Position numbers and translations under genes: made by a program. Source: Gemmatimonadota bacterium (lineage in GTDB: Bacteria; Gemmatimonadota; Gemmatimonadetes; Gemmatimonadales; GWC2-71-9). Taken from it: a stretch of DNA of 64,000 nt. The notes under the pieces were generated by a model. That model worked only from the letters and a program-made list of their open reading frames with translations. It did no database searches and was not told where the DNA came from. The stretch is taken from NCBI GenBank assembly GCA_003221895.1, contig QHUJ01000111.1:1-64000 (forward strand), given 5' to 3'. This document shows positions 7,344-16,372 of this stretch, one piece after another. Positions within the stretch are counted from its first letter, which is position 1. The number at the start of each line of letters is the position of its first letter.

Positions 7344-10300
7344 ACGCGACACGCGCGCTGGGCTGGGCTCTCATTCATTTCCTCTGGCAGGGCGCGGCGC
7401 TGGCTGTCCTGCTGGGCGTGGTCCTCGCGATCACGCGTTCGACCGCCGCCCGCACGCGTTACGCGTTGTCTACGGTGACCCTCGTGGCGATGCTCGTGTC
7501 GCCCATCGTCACCGTCGCGCGGTTGTATCAGCCGGCAGCCGTCGCAACGATTCCCAGTATCCAGCCCCCGTCAGTGAGTGATGCGGTCCCGGTCGGGCAG
7601 CCGGCCCCGCACCGCGCCGCCCCTGCCCCGAGCGTAGGCGTTGTAATCACCAACGCCGCGACTCAGCCCGGCGGTCCAGAGGTTGTGGAGCTCAGCGCCT
7701 GGCTCGAGCCCGCGTTGCCCTGGCTCGTCGTCGCATGGATCGGCGGCGTTCTCCTACTCTCCGTGCGGCTCGCGCACGGATGGATCGCCGCCCGCCGCCT
7801 GCGGACAAACGGAACGCGCAGTGTCCCGGTCGCGCTCCAGGGCGTACTCGTACGGCTCGTCGCGCGGCTGCGCGTGAACCGGCCCGTTCGTCTCCTGGAG
7901 TCCCTGCTCGTCGAGGTCCCTGCGGTCATCGGTTGGCTGCGTCCCGTCATCCTCGTTCCGACGAGTGCCCTCACGGGACTCACCCCGCAGCAGCTCGAGG
8001 TTCTGCTCGCGCACGAGCTCGCTCACGTGCGGCGGCACGACTACCTCGTGAATGTCATTCAATGCGTCATCGAGACTCTGCTCTTCTACCATCCCGCGGT
8101 GTGGTGGGTATCGCGCCGCGTTCGCGACGAGCGGGAGCACTGCTGCGACGACCTCGCCGTTCAGGTGTGCGGCGATCCGGAGCTGTACGTCTCGGCGCTC
8201 GTCGGCATGGAACGGATTCGCTCCGCCGCGCCGCGCTTGGCGCTCGCTGCGACTGGGGGAGGGGGATCCCTGCTCCACCGCGTGCGACGCCTCATTCTCC
8301 CCACGACTGCGCACCGAGAGTTCTTCCCTCGTTGGGCCGCCGGCTTCGCCGGCGTGGCCGCGGTGACGATCGGACTGCTGGCAAGCGGCGGCGGTCGCGT
8401 TGCTGGACAACCCACGGAAGTCCTCCGGGCCGACACCACGCGGATGACGCCGGATACCGTGCTCCGGCATCCCGATCCCTCTCAGCCATTGGCGCAACGC
8501 TGGGACTGGGCCGGCACGCAGGCGCGGCAGCTCAACAAGCGCAGCTACTGGATCGGCTACACGATTTCCCCGCCGTCGTGGCTCGAGCACTCGATGTACG
8601 TGGATCGCGGGATGGAAGTGAAGCGACAGGGCGTCTCGATGAGCGGCCGGCTGTTCGGTGACTTTCAGGGCCTCATGTTCCGCGGTGTGCGCCTCGCGCC
8701 ACTCGCTGGCACGAACGATTCCGACGACATCGCGATTCTGTTCGGGTTCTCAACGGATCCGAGCGGCAAGGCCGTCGTGTCTCACGTCCGCATCGCGAGC
8801 TTCTATCTGCCGATGGACTTCCGCGGCAAGACGCTCTTTTGGCTGGGTGGCGCGAGCGACGCCCAGAGCCTTCCGGTCATCGAGGGACTCTTCGCGGCGA
8901 CGCAATCCGAGCTGCGCGAAGAACTCGTGTCGGCGCTCGGCATCCACGGCTCGAGCGACGCCGTCGTCCCGATACTGCAGCGAATTCTCACCGGTCGAGA
9001 CCGGACCGACGTGCGCGCGCAGGCAGCCGAATGGCTCGGATTCCATCCGACCCGCGCTGCCGTCATTGCGCTCAGCGCCGCAGCGCGCAAGGACGCCACC
9101 GGAGACGTGCGTCGGGAAGCGGCTGAGGGACTCGGCGAGAACACGCTGCCCGCCGCCACTGATTCGGTGATTGCGATCGCCAAAACCGGCCCCGATGCCG
9201 ATACGCGGCGCGAGGCCGTCGAAGGTCTGGGACAGAAGGACAGCGAGGTCGCGCTCGCGGCCCTCATCTCAATCGCACGAACCGACCCAAGTGAAGACGT
9301 ACAGCGTCAAGCGGTCGAGACGCTCGGCGAGATGCCGAACGGTCGAGGGTTGAACGCGGTGCGCGACATCGTGCGGACTCATCCCCGGCCCGATGTGCGA
9401 CGCGAGGCCGTCGAAACGCTCGGTGAGAAGCTGCCGCCCGCCGAAGCCGTGACGGTGCTGAAGAGCATCGCGACCGGCGATCCCAACTCGGACGTGCGGC
9501 GTGCGGCCGTCGAAACGCTGGGCGAACACGCCCCCACGGCCGAGACGGCGCGGTTTCTGTCCGACCTGGCCAACAACGATCGCAACGAGGACGTCCAGCG
9601 CGAGGCCGTCGAGACGCTGGGCGAGCTGGGCGACCTCGGGATGCCGGCCATATTCGAGATGGCCCGAACTCATCCATCATCGGACATCCGTCGGGATGCG
9701 GTCGAGACCATCGGCGACAAGGCGCCTCCCTCGCAGGCACTCGATCTGCTCGCGCGGATCGCGCGCACCGACCGCGATCCCGACGTGCAGCGCGAAGCGG
9801 TGGAGACACTCGGCCAGCTGCAGGACGATCGCGCGTACAATCTGCTGGTGGAGTTCGCGCGAACGCATCCCGTCAGCGACGTGCGCCGCGAGGCCATCGA
9901 GACCCTTGGCGAGAGCGGCCGGACCGACAGTGTGATTGCCATTCTCGATGACGTCGCGCGCAATGCCAGCGATCCGGACGTGGCGCGGAAGGCGGTGGAA
10001 ACGCTGGGCGATCTGCATGACCACCGCGCGCTCGCATTGGTCGGCAGGATCGCGCGCAGTCAGGTGAACGTGGATGTGCGGCGCGCGGCGATCGAGACCT
10101 ATGGCGAATCAGCGCCGAGCGATTCGGCGATCGCGTTGTTCAGGTTGATCCTGGGCGGCAATCCGCCGGAGGATGTCTACAACGAGGTGCTCGAGACCCT
10201 CGAAGAGCTGGATGGTGGCGCGGGCATTCCGACGCTCATCGACGTGGCCCGCTCACATCCCAACCATGAGATCCGGGCCGCCGCCCTCCGCCGGCTGGCG

Positions 10301-10354
10301 GAGAGCGACGACCCAAGAGCTCAAAAGGTGTTTGACACGGTGCGACAGCCCTAG
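7340..10354 (+). CDS. M56 (BlaR1-like) metallopeptidase sensor with C-terminal HEAT repeats
   Basis: A 1004-residue membrane protein. Hydrophobic segments at about residues 10-30, 38-60 and 125-145 precede the M56 protease domain with zinc motif HELAH at 225-229 and the EREHCCDDLAV segment about 40 residues later; a fourth transmembrane segment follows at about 333-353. Residues 360-540 match nothing I recognise. From about 555 to the end lie 14 tandem HEAT-type repeats of about 31 residues, most carrying a DVRREAVETLGE-like helix. In BlaR1 the part after the last helix is a penicillin-binding sensor outside the membrane; here a solenoid replaces it. The gene overlaps the repressor by four bases, so the pair probably forms a protease-relayed switch. 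Confidence 0.9.
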   Translation: MNATRALGWALIHFLWQGAALAVLLGVVLAITRSTAARTRYALSTVTLVAMLVSPIVTVARLYQPAAVATIPSIQPPSVSDAVPVGQPAPHRAAPAPSVGVVITNAATQPGGPEVVELSAWLEPALPWLVVAWIGGVLLLSVRLAHGWIAARRLRTNGTRSVPVALQGVLVRLVARLRVNRPVRLLESLLVEVPAVIGWLRPVILVPTSALTGLTPQQLEVLLAHELAHVRRHDYLVNVIQCVIETLLFYHPAVWWVSRRVRDEREHCCDDLAVQVCGDPELYVSALVGMERIRSAAPRLALAATGGGGSLLHRVRRLILPTTAHREFFPRWAAGFAGVAAVTIGLLASGGGRVAGQPTEVLRADTTRMTPDTVLRHPDPSQPLAQRWDWAGTQARQLNKRSYWIGYTISPPSWLEHSMYVDRGMEVKRQGVSMSGRLFGDFQGLMFRGVRLAPLAGTNDSDDIAILFGFSTDPSGKAVVSHVRIASFYLPMDFRGKTLFWLGGASDAQSLPVIEGLFAATQSELREELVSALGIHGSSDAVVPILQRILTGRDRTDVRAQAAEWLGFHPTRAAVIALSAAARKDATGDVRREAAEGLGENTLPAATDSVIAIAKTGPDADTRREAVEGLGQKDSEVALAALISIARTDPSEDVQRQAVETLGEMPNGRGLNAVRDIVRTHPRPDVRREAVETLGEKLPPAEAVTVLKSIATGDPNSDVRRAAVETLGEHAPTAETARFLSDLANNDRNEDVQREAVETLGELGDLGMPAIFEMARTHPSSDIRRDAVETIGDKAPPSQALDLLARIARTDRDPDVQREAVETLGQLQDDRAYNLLVEFARTHPVSDVRREAIETLGESGRTDSVIAILDDVARNASDPDVARKAVETLGDLHDHRALALVGRIARSQVNVDVRRAAIETYGESAPSDSAIALFRLILGGNPPEDVYNEVLETLEELDGGAGIPTLIDVARSHPNHEIRAAALRRLAESDDPRAQKVFDTVRQP
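9004..10311 (+). repeat. DNA encoding 14 tandem HEAT repeats
   Basis: Coding repeats of about 93-96 bp within the M56 gene. The best conserved part of each unit reads like GACGTGCGGCGCGAGGCC followed by GTCGAAACGCTCGG. The central units (4-10) are the most alike, which suggests expansion by duplication. Confidence 0.85.
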
Positions 10355-12414
10355 CGCTGGCGCGCTTCCCCGCCGCTGCTCGCGGCGGCTTCACTGCCGA
10401 GACGATGCTGCTGATACCAGCTCATCATGTAGAGCTGTGTTCTAAGGAAGTTCGATGGCTTGGAGCCAGTCCCGTGATACTCGCCGTTGAAGCGCAGCAT
10501 CACCACGGGGACCTTCCGCATCTTCAGCGCCGAGTAGTACTCCTCGGTCTGCGGAATCGGCGTGCGCAGATCGAGCTCCCCCGTCATCAGCAGCGTTGGC
10601 GTCTTGACGTTGCCGACGTATGCCAGCGACGACTGCTTGATCCACTGCTCGGGCTTCTCCCAGAAGGGCGCGTCAAAGAAGCCGTAAGTGAAGAGCGGTA
10701 TGTCGGTTTGCCCCGCCATGCTCATCCAGTCGATCACGGGACACCGCACCGCGGCCGCCGCGAAGCGCGTGGTATGCCCGATGACCCAGCTCGACAGCAC
10801 GCCACCGCCCGAGCATCCACCCACATACATCCGCTGTGGATCGATGTAACCGCGGTTGACCACCGTGTCGACACCCGCCATCAAGTCGTCGTAATCGACA
10901 CTCGGATACGCGCGTTCGATGGCATTCCCGAACGTGCTCCCGTAGCCGGTGCTGCCGCGTGGATTGGTGTATAGCACCACGTACCCGTTGGCCGCGAAAT
11001 TCTGCAGCTGATAGCTGAAGGCACCATTGTACATGCCGTGCGGCCCGCCGTGGATCTCCATGATCAGCGGGTATTTCTTCGACGGATCGAAGCCGGGCGG
11101 CTTGATGATCCACCCCTCGACCTTCGTCCCGCCGGTCGACGTGTACCACAGCTCCTCGACCTTTCCGAGCTTGATGCGGTCGAGAACGTCGGCGTTGACG
11201 CTCGTGAGCCGCGAGATGGGTTGCGGCTTCTTGAGATTGATGCGCACGACATCAGGCGGATCATCGGCATCGGAGCGAATGCCGACCGCGTTGAGATCGC
11301 GCGCAATCGACGACAGGGAGAGCATCTGCGTGCCGTCGGTGACCTTGCGGTTGCCGCCGCGGAGCCCCGCGAAGTACACGTTACTGGTCCCCTGATCGGC
11401 GAGCGCAAAGTAGACACCGCTGCCGTCCGGACTCCACTCCAGGTCGCCGGGATCGCGGTCGTAGCTCGTGAGCGCTTTCAGGCCGCTGCCGTCGAGACCC
11501 ACCACCCAGACTTCGTTCGCCCGATAGGAGAACGTGCCGTATTCGTGTCCGGTGAATGCCACGCTGCGGCCGTCGGGCGAGACGATGGGATTGGTCCAGC
11601 CGCCTTTCTTCGTGACGAGCGGGCGGATCGTTCCGCTCTGCAGCTCCACGGCATACACGTACGACTCGCGATAGCGATAGTCGAAATCGGACTCCCGCAG
11701 GCCGTCGAACACGATCGTGCGCCCGTCGGGCGCCCAGTCGTAGTTCGGTCCACCCCCCAGCTCGCTCGTCCCGTACTCACCGGTTGTGAGCTGGCGTGGA
11801 GTGCCGCCATCCGCGGAAACCAGGAAAATCTGCGTCGTGCCTTGCTCGACGTACCCCATCCGGTCGCGCCGGTAGTGGAGCTTGTCGACGATGCGCGGCG
11901 CCGGGGTCCACTTCGCGCCTTCCGGCTGGGCCGGCATGCTGATCTTCCACGGCGTTTCGCTCTTCACGAGCATCGTGAAGGCGAGTGAGCGACCGTCGGG
12001 TGACCAGCTCGCGTTGGCCGGCGTCTCGGTCACGCGCGTGATTTGCGAAGTCGCCCCCTCGGCATCCATCCAGCGCACGAAGACCTGCGTGCCCTTCGGT
12101 TCGCCGTCGGCGAGATAGGCGATGCGGCTGCCGTCGGGCGACCAGCGCGCGTTGGACCCTTTCACGAGAAACCGGTTTTTGGACCCGTCCGCGTTCACGA
12201 TCCACAGGCCCGAGTCCCAGCGATCCTCGATCTTGTTCACCCAGCGTCGCGTGTAGACGATCTGCGCTCCATTGGGCGAGACCTGCGGATCAGCGACTTG
12301 TTCCCAGTCGAGATAGTGGTTGACGGTGAGTAGCGTATCCGATGCGGTTTCCTGTGCGGCGACGGCAGGCGAGAGACATACGGCGAGTACAGCGGCAATC
12401 GACATGGAGCGCAT
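10351..12414 (-). CDS. S9 family (prolyl oligopeptidase-like) peptidase
   Basis: A 687-residue secreted serine peptidase. ATG 12414 has GAGG five bases upstream and opens a signal peptide (MRSMSIAAVLAVCLSPAVAA). The first two thirds form a beta-propeller of WD40/TolB-like repeats (recurring SPDG and WSPDG motifs). The alpha/beta-hydrolase domain follows, with nucleophile Ser near residue 535 in GGCSGGG, Asp in GELDLRTP and His in EYHGTG. It is similar in layout to dipeptidyl-peptidase IV and acylaminoacyl peptidases and probably degrades peptides in the periplasm. Its stop shares the tetramer CTAG (10351-10354) with the convergent M56 gene. Confidence 0.92.
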   Translation of the reverse strand: MRSMSIAAVLAVCLSPAVAAQETASDTLLTVNHYLDWEQVADPQVSPNGAQIVYTRRWVNKIEDRWDSGLWIVNADGSKNRFLVKGSNARWSPDGSRIAYLADGEPKGTQVFVRWMDAEGATSQITRVTETPANASWSPDGRSLAFTMLVKSETPWKISMPAQPEGAKWTPAPRIVDKLHYRRDRMGYVEQGTTQIFLVSADGGTPRQLTTGEYGTSELGGGPNYDWAPDGRTIVFDGLRESDFDYRYRESYVYAVELQSGTIRPLVTKKGGWTNPIVSPDGRSVAFTGHEYGTFSYRANEVWVVGLDGSGLKALTSYDRDPGDLEWSPDGSGVYFALADQGTSNVYFAGLRGGNRKVTDGTQMLSLSSIARDLNAVGIRSDADDPPDVVRINLKKPQPISRLTSVNADVLDRIKLGKVEELWYTSTGGTKVEGWIIKPPGFDPSKKYPLIMEIHGGPHGMYNGAFSYQLQNFAANGYVVLYTNPRGSTGYGSTFGNAIERAYPSVDYDDLMAGVDTVVNRGYIDPQRMYVGGCSGGGVLSSWVIGHTTRFAAAAVRCPVIDWMSMAGQTDIPLFTYGFFDAPFWEKPEQWIKQSSLAYVGNVKTPTLLMTGELDLRTPIPQTEEYYSALKMRKVPVVMLRFNGEYHGTGSKPSNFLRTQLYMMSWYQQHRLGSEAAASSGGEARQR

Positions 12415-12485
12415 AGAGCCTCGTGGCAAGTGCGGACCTTAAAAAGAACTGCCGATACACGTTGCGGCTAGCCCGCTCACGGCCT

Positions 12486-13217
12486 TTAGCGTCTGGGTAT
12501 TCCGAGCAGGTACGTCCCTCGCAACGGCGACCATCCGCCGCGCATCTCGCCGATCTCCCACTCATAGCTGTCGAGCCCTCGCACCAGCTCGGCCAACTCC
12601 ACGGAAGAATAAGCCCGCAGGCAAGACACGACACCGTCGAACGTTCCCATGAGCGGAAGCACGGGTGGCAGGTAGTTCCAGAACAGGCGCGACCAACGCC
12701 AGGGTCGAATGAACGGCGCAGCCAGCAGCGCACCCAGCCACGTGAATGCGACGACGGCCAGCTCCCACGGCGCCCGCCGGGCCGCTTCGAAGATCGCGAT
12801 GCCCTGGCGCCGTTGCACCGCGTCGGCCAGAATCGCCCGCGCCTCCTCCGGCCGGAAGTGGTGGAAGGACGTGAACAGCGTTCGAAACCCATCGAGGCTC
12901 TCGGGCACCGCGCGCGCATCGACCGGCTCCGGGTGGAACGGGTAATCCGAAACGCCACTCGTGTGCGGATACAGATCGGTCAGCAGGACCGGTACGCCGA
13001 CATGCCGCGCAAGCCGGCTCCACGGACCGCCCGCGCCCGAGCAGAGATCCACGATGCGGCGCGCGCCCGTGCGATGAACGGCGCGGCGGAGCAGCGGGCC
13101 GGCGGGATCGTAGGCATGGGTGAGATTCAGGGCGAACGCCAGAAAATCGGTGAGCGCATCCCGCAACGACGGCGGGCATGCCGGCAAGTCATGGAGCTCG
13201 ACGAGTTGCAGACGCAT
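12486..13217 (-). CDS. Class I SAM-dependent methyltransferase
   Basis: A 243-residue protein with a class I methyltransferase motif I (RIVDLCSGAGGPW, about residues 53-65), the acidic LLTDLYP at the end of strand 2, and a TSFHHF segment near 117. A hydrophobic stretch at about 155-170 (AVVAFTWLGALLAAPF) suggests membrane association or a buried helix. The substrate is unknown. It reads toward the S9 peptidase, 71 bases away on the same strand, and is divergent from the six-gene operon; a 17-bp inverted repeat sits right at its start codon. Confidence 0.8.
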   Translation of the reverse strand: MRLQLVELHDLPACPPSLRDALTDFLAFALNLTHAYDPAGPLLRRAVHRTGARRIVDLCSGAGGPWSRLARHVGVPVLLTDLYPHTSGVSDYPFHPEPVDARAVPESLDGFRTLFTSFHHFRPEEARAILADAVQRRQGIAIFEAARRAPWELAVVAFTWLGALLAAPFIRPWRWSRLFWNYLPPVLPLMGTFDGVVSCLRAYSSVELAELVRGLDSYEWEIGEMRGGWSPLRGTYLLGIPRR

Positions 13218-13218
13218 C

Positions 13219-13235
13219 CGTGCGAAATTTGCACG
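13219..13235. promoter_or_regulatory. Inverted repeat between divergent genes (possible operator)
   Basis: CGTGC and GCACG separated by the AT-rich heptamer GAAATTT. The repeat begins two bases from the start codon of the minus-strand methyltransferase and lies 34 bases before the first gene of the plus-strand operon. A binding site for a regulator of either unit is possible; no regulator gene is adjacent. Confidence 0.35.
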
Positions 13236-13269
13236 AAACGCGCGGTGGCGTGAGATTTCGCGCCCGGAT

Positions 13270-13596
13270 ATGGAAAACTTCGAGCTCCCGCGGCTGTTCG
13301 CCGAGCGCCCGGCCGGCCATAACTACTTCGAGCTGATCCGGGTGCCCGCGATGTCGGCGGGGCTCTACGTGCTGCAGCCCGGCGAACCCGATCGCCAGGC
13401 GCCGCACAGGGAAGACGAGCTGTATTACGTCGTAGGAGGAAACGCGACCATCCGCGTGGGCGGCGAAGATCGCCCCGTCGCTTCAGGCTCAGTGGTGTTC
13501 GTACCCGCCGATCAGGAGCATCACTTCCATTCGATTACCGCGGAGCTGCAGGTCCTCGTCGTCTTCGCTCCCGCCGAAACACCGACGTCGTCGTGA
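13270..13596 (+). CDS. Cupin domain protein, first gene of six-gene operon
   Basis: A 108-residue single-domain cupin. Motif 1 reads QAPHREDELYYVVGGNATIRVGG (metal ligands likely His and Glu) and motif 2 PVASGSVVFVPADQEHHFHSI (His). Cupins of this size are metal-dependent isomerases, dioxygenases or binding proteins; none can be chosen from sequence alone. ATG 13270 is the sensible start since the upstream extension lacks similarity. Its stop overlaps the GTG of the next gene by four bases, which ties it to the GcvT-FAD-FAD-Rieske-PLP set. Confidence 0.85.
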   Translation: MENFELPRLFAERPAGHNYFELIRVPAMSAGLYVLQPGEPDRQAPHREDELYYVVGGNATIRVGGEDRPVASGSVVFVPADQEHHFHSITAELQVLVVFAPAETPTSS

Positions 13597-14786
13597 GTCT
13601 CCGGACCACGCCGTTTCACGCGCGCACCGGGCCGCTGTCCGAAGGCCAGGCCTGGCGGCGCTGGGCAGGCTACGTCGTGGCCAGCTCGTACGAGCTGTCG
13701 CACGACCGCGAGTACCATGCGATCCGCAACTCCGCCGCGCTGTTCGACGTGTCGCCGCTCTACAAGTATCTCGTGACGGGCCGCGACGCCGCGCGCCTGC
13801 TCGATCACGTCGTGACCCGCAACGTGGGCAAGGCAAAGGTCGGCCAGGTGCTGTACACGCCGTGGTGTGATGCTGATGGAAAGCAAATCGACGACGGCAC
13901 GATTTCGGTGCTGGATGAGCGCACCTTCCGCATGACAGCGGCCGACCCGAACCTGCGCTGGCTGCATTTGAATTCGTCGGGGCTCGAAGTCGCGCTCGAA
14001 GATGTTTCCGAACGCACCGCGGCGCTGTCGCTGCAAGGGCCCAACTCGCGCGCGATCCTGCAGCTTGCGGCCGAGCGCGATCTCTCGGGACTCAAGTATT
14101 TCCGGCTGACCCCGGCAAAGATCCGTGGGATCCCCGTCACGATCTCCCGAACCGGCTACACAGGTGACCTCGGCTACGAAATCTGGGTGGAGGCGGCGCA
14201 GGCCGTGCCGCTGTGGGACGCTGTGTTCGAGACCGGCACGGCCTACGGCATCACGCCTGCCGGGATGCTCGCGCTCGATGTCGCCCGCATCGAGGCGGGG
14301 CTGCTCCTCATCGAGGTCGACTACTTCTCCTCGCGCCACGCATTCATCGAGGCGCAGAAATCGTCGCCACTCGAGCTCGGCCTCGGCTGGACCGTGGCGA
14401 CGGATAAAGAGCGCTACAACGGGAAGGACGCGCTCGACGCCGAGCGGCTTCGCGGGCCCACGTGGCAATTCACGGGGCTCACCGTGGATTGGGATTCGCT
14501 GGAACAGCTCTACGCCCAAGTCGGATTGCCACCCCGCTTGCCGACCCAGGCCTGGCGCATGAGCGTGCCGATCTATGATCCCGGCGGCCGCCAGGTCGGC
14601 TACGCAACGAGCGGTGGCTGGTCGCCGCTGCTGAAGAAATACCTGGCGCTGGCGCATCTCGAGTCTTCGAGCGCTGCTCCGGGAACACAGCTGCGCATGG
14701 AAGTGACCGTGGAGCATCGCCGCAAGCAGGCGACCGCGCACGTCACGCCCCTGCCCTTCTTCAACCCCGAGCGAAAGCGCGCATAG
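13593..14786 (+). CDS. GcvT-like aminomethyltransferase / folate-dependent demethylase
   Basis: A 397-residue member of the glycine cleavage T-protein family, begun at GTG 13593 inside the cupin stop. Visible features: ALFDVSPLYKYLVTGRDA, the catalytic-Asp region KQIDDGTISVL, SLQGPNSRAIL, and the RTGYTGDLGYEIWVE signature near residue 183. The family moves one-carbon units from N-, O- or S-methyl compounds to tetrahydrofolate (GcvT, dimethylglycine oxidase, DmdA, LigM). No gcvH or gcvP is here, so it is unlikely to serve glycine cleavage; a dedicated demethylase role fits the Rieske and FAD neighbours. It ends one base into the next start. Confidence 0.88.
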   Translation: MSLRTTPFHARTGPLSEGQAWRRWAGYVVASSYELSHDREYHAIRNSAALFDVSPLYKYLVTGRDAARLLDHVVTRNVGKAKVGQVLYTPWCDADGKQIDDGTISVLDERTFRMTAADPNLRWLHLNSSGLEVALEDVSERTAALSLQGPNSRAILQLAAERDLSGLKYFRLTPAKIRGIPVTISRTGYTGDLGYEIWVEAAQAVPLWDAVFETGTAYGITPAGMLALDVARIEAGLLLIEVDYFSSRHAFIEAQKSSPLELGLGWTVATDKERYNGKDALDAERLRGPTWQFTGLTVDWDSLEQLYAQVGLPPRLPTQAWRMSVPIYDPGGRQVGYATSGGWSPLLKKYLALAHLESSSAAPGTQLRMEVTVEHRRKQATAHVTPLPFFNPERKRA

Positions 14787-16372
14787 TGCCCAAGCGCTAT
14801 GACGTCATCGTGATTGGCGGCGGGCACAATGGGCTTGTGACCGCCGCATATCTCGCGCGCGCCGGCAAGAAGGTCCTCGTTTTGGAACGGCGGCCGCGAG
14901 TGGGCGGCGCGGCCGTGACGGAAGAAATCTTTCCCGGCTTCAAGTTCTCGATGTTCTCTTACGTCGTGAGCCTGCTGCGCCCCGAGATCATTCGCGATCT
15001 CGACTTGCCGCGGCATGGCCTGCACATCCTGCCGCTCGAGAGCACGGTCACGCCGATGGAGAACGGCGACTACCTCGCCGCGTGGGCCGATCATGACGAC
15101 ACGCGCCGCGAGCTGTACCGCCACTCGCCACGCGACGCCGAGGCCTACGACGAATACGGCCACCTCATGCATTTCATGGCGCAGGCGGTGAAGCCGATCC
15201 TGGGCATGGTGCCGCCCGATCCCACGTCGTTCGCGCCCGGCGATCTCGCCGCGCTGTTCCGCCTGGGCAAGCATTTCCGGGGTCTCGGCGCCGAGCGGCT
15301 GCACGCGCTCGTCAAGTTGATGACGATGAGCTCCGCCGATTTCCTGGATGAGTGGTTCGAGACCGACGTGCTGAAAGCGACCAAGTCGGCCAGCGGCATC
15401 ATCGGGACGTTCCTCGGCCCCCGCTCACCGGGTACCGCCTACGTCCTCCTCCATCATTACATGGGCGAGCTGGACGGCGTGTTCCGCGCCTGGGGCTTCG
15501 CCAAGGGTGGCACCGGCGCGCTCAGTGAATCGATCGCCTCCGCCGCGCGCGCCTTCGGCGCCGAGATCCGTTGCGACGCCGGCGTGGCGAAAGTGTTGCT
15601 GCGCGGCCGGCGCGCTACGGGCGTGGTGCTGGAGAACGGCGACGAGATTGCGGCATCGATCGTCGTGTCGAGTCTCGATCCGCGTCGCACGTTCCTGCAG
15701 CTGCTCGAACCGAGCCATCTCCCACCCGATTTCGTGGCGGACATCAAGCGCTTCAAGTTCCGCGGCTCATCGGGCAAGGTGAACCTCGCACTCGACGGGC
15801 TGCCGACGTTTACCTGCATGCCGGACGGCGCGGGCGGCAAGCTGCATCGCGGCGCGGTGTCGATCAGTCCAAGCCTCGACTACGTCGAGCGGGCGTACGA
15901 CGACGCGAAATACGGTGAATTCTCGCGCCGGCCGTACATGGACATCGTTTTCCCGTCGATGATCGATCCGGGAATGGCGCCGCCCGGCAAGCACGTCATG
16001 TCGATCTTCGTGCAGTATGCGCCGTACCACCTGAACGGCGGCTGGACTGACGCCCAGCGGGAGGCGTTCGGCGATGCCGTCGTGAATACGGTCGAGAGCT
16101 TTGCTCCAGGGTTCAAGTCGAAGATTCTGCACCGCCAGGTGATTACTCCGGTCGATATCGAGCGAATCACGGGCCTCAGCGAAGGCAACATCTTCGCCGG
16201 TGAGTTGGCGCTGCAGCAGCTCTTTTTCCTGCGGCCGGCGCCGGGCTGGGCGAAGTTCGCCACGCCGATCCGCGGCTTTTATCAGTGTGGTTCCGGCACG
16301 CATCCCGGGGGCGGGATCATGGGTGCTTCGGGACGCCTCGCGGCGATGCGCATCCTCAAGGACGGCAAATGA
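14786..16372 (+). CDS. FAD-dependent oxidoreductase, phytoene-desaturase-like (A)
   Basis: A 528-residue flavoprotein of the COG1233 (CrtI-like) group, begun at GTG 14786 one base before the end of the previous stop. The dinucleotide motif VIGGGHNGLV is at residues 8-17, followed by LERRPRVGGAAVTEE, the second FAD contact, and the C-terminal CGSGTHPGGGIMGASGR near 505. The family includes carotenoid desaturases but also many oxidases and dehydrogenases of unknown substrate; no other carotenoid gene is present. The tandem paralogue that follows overlaps by four bases (ATGA). Confidence 0.88.
   Translation: MPKRYDVIVIGGGHNGLVTAAYLARAGKKVLVLERRPRVGGAAVTEEIFPGFKFSMFSYVVSLLRPEIIRDLDLPRHGLHILPLESTVTPMENGDYLAAWADHDDTRRELYRHSPRDAEAYDEYGHLMHFMAQAVKPILGMVPPDPTSFAPGDLAALFRLGKHFRGLGAERLHALVKLMTMSSADFLDEWFETDVLKATKSASGIIGTFLGPRSPGTAYVLLHHYMGELDGVFRAWGFAKGGTGALSESIASAARAFGAEIRCDAGVAKVLLRGRRATGVVLENGDEIAASIVVSSLDPRRTFLQLLEPSHLPPDFVADIKRFKFRGSSGKVNLALDGLPTFTCMPDGAGGKLHRGAVSISPSLDYVERAYDDAKYGEFSRRPYMDIVFPSMIDPGMAPPGKHVMSIFVQYAPYHLNGGWTDAQREAFGDAVVNTVESFAPGFKSKILHRQVITPVDIERITGLSEGNIFAGELALQQLFFLRPAPGWAKFATPIRGFYQCGSGTHPGGGIMGASGRLAAMRILKDGK

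Noticed and set aside
9004-10311. Regular repeats considered as a CRISPR array or satellite
   Set aside because: The units are about 93-96 bp, stay in one reading frame and encode HEAT helices; there are no unique spacers or cas genes.
7340-10354. Beta-lactam resistance switch (blaI-blaR1)
   Set aside because: The repressor and M56 parts fit, but the penicillin-binding sensor is absent and no beta-lactamase of the serine type is adjacent; the metallo-beta-lactamase-fold protein at 4858-6330 is not a typical class B enzyme.
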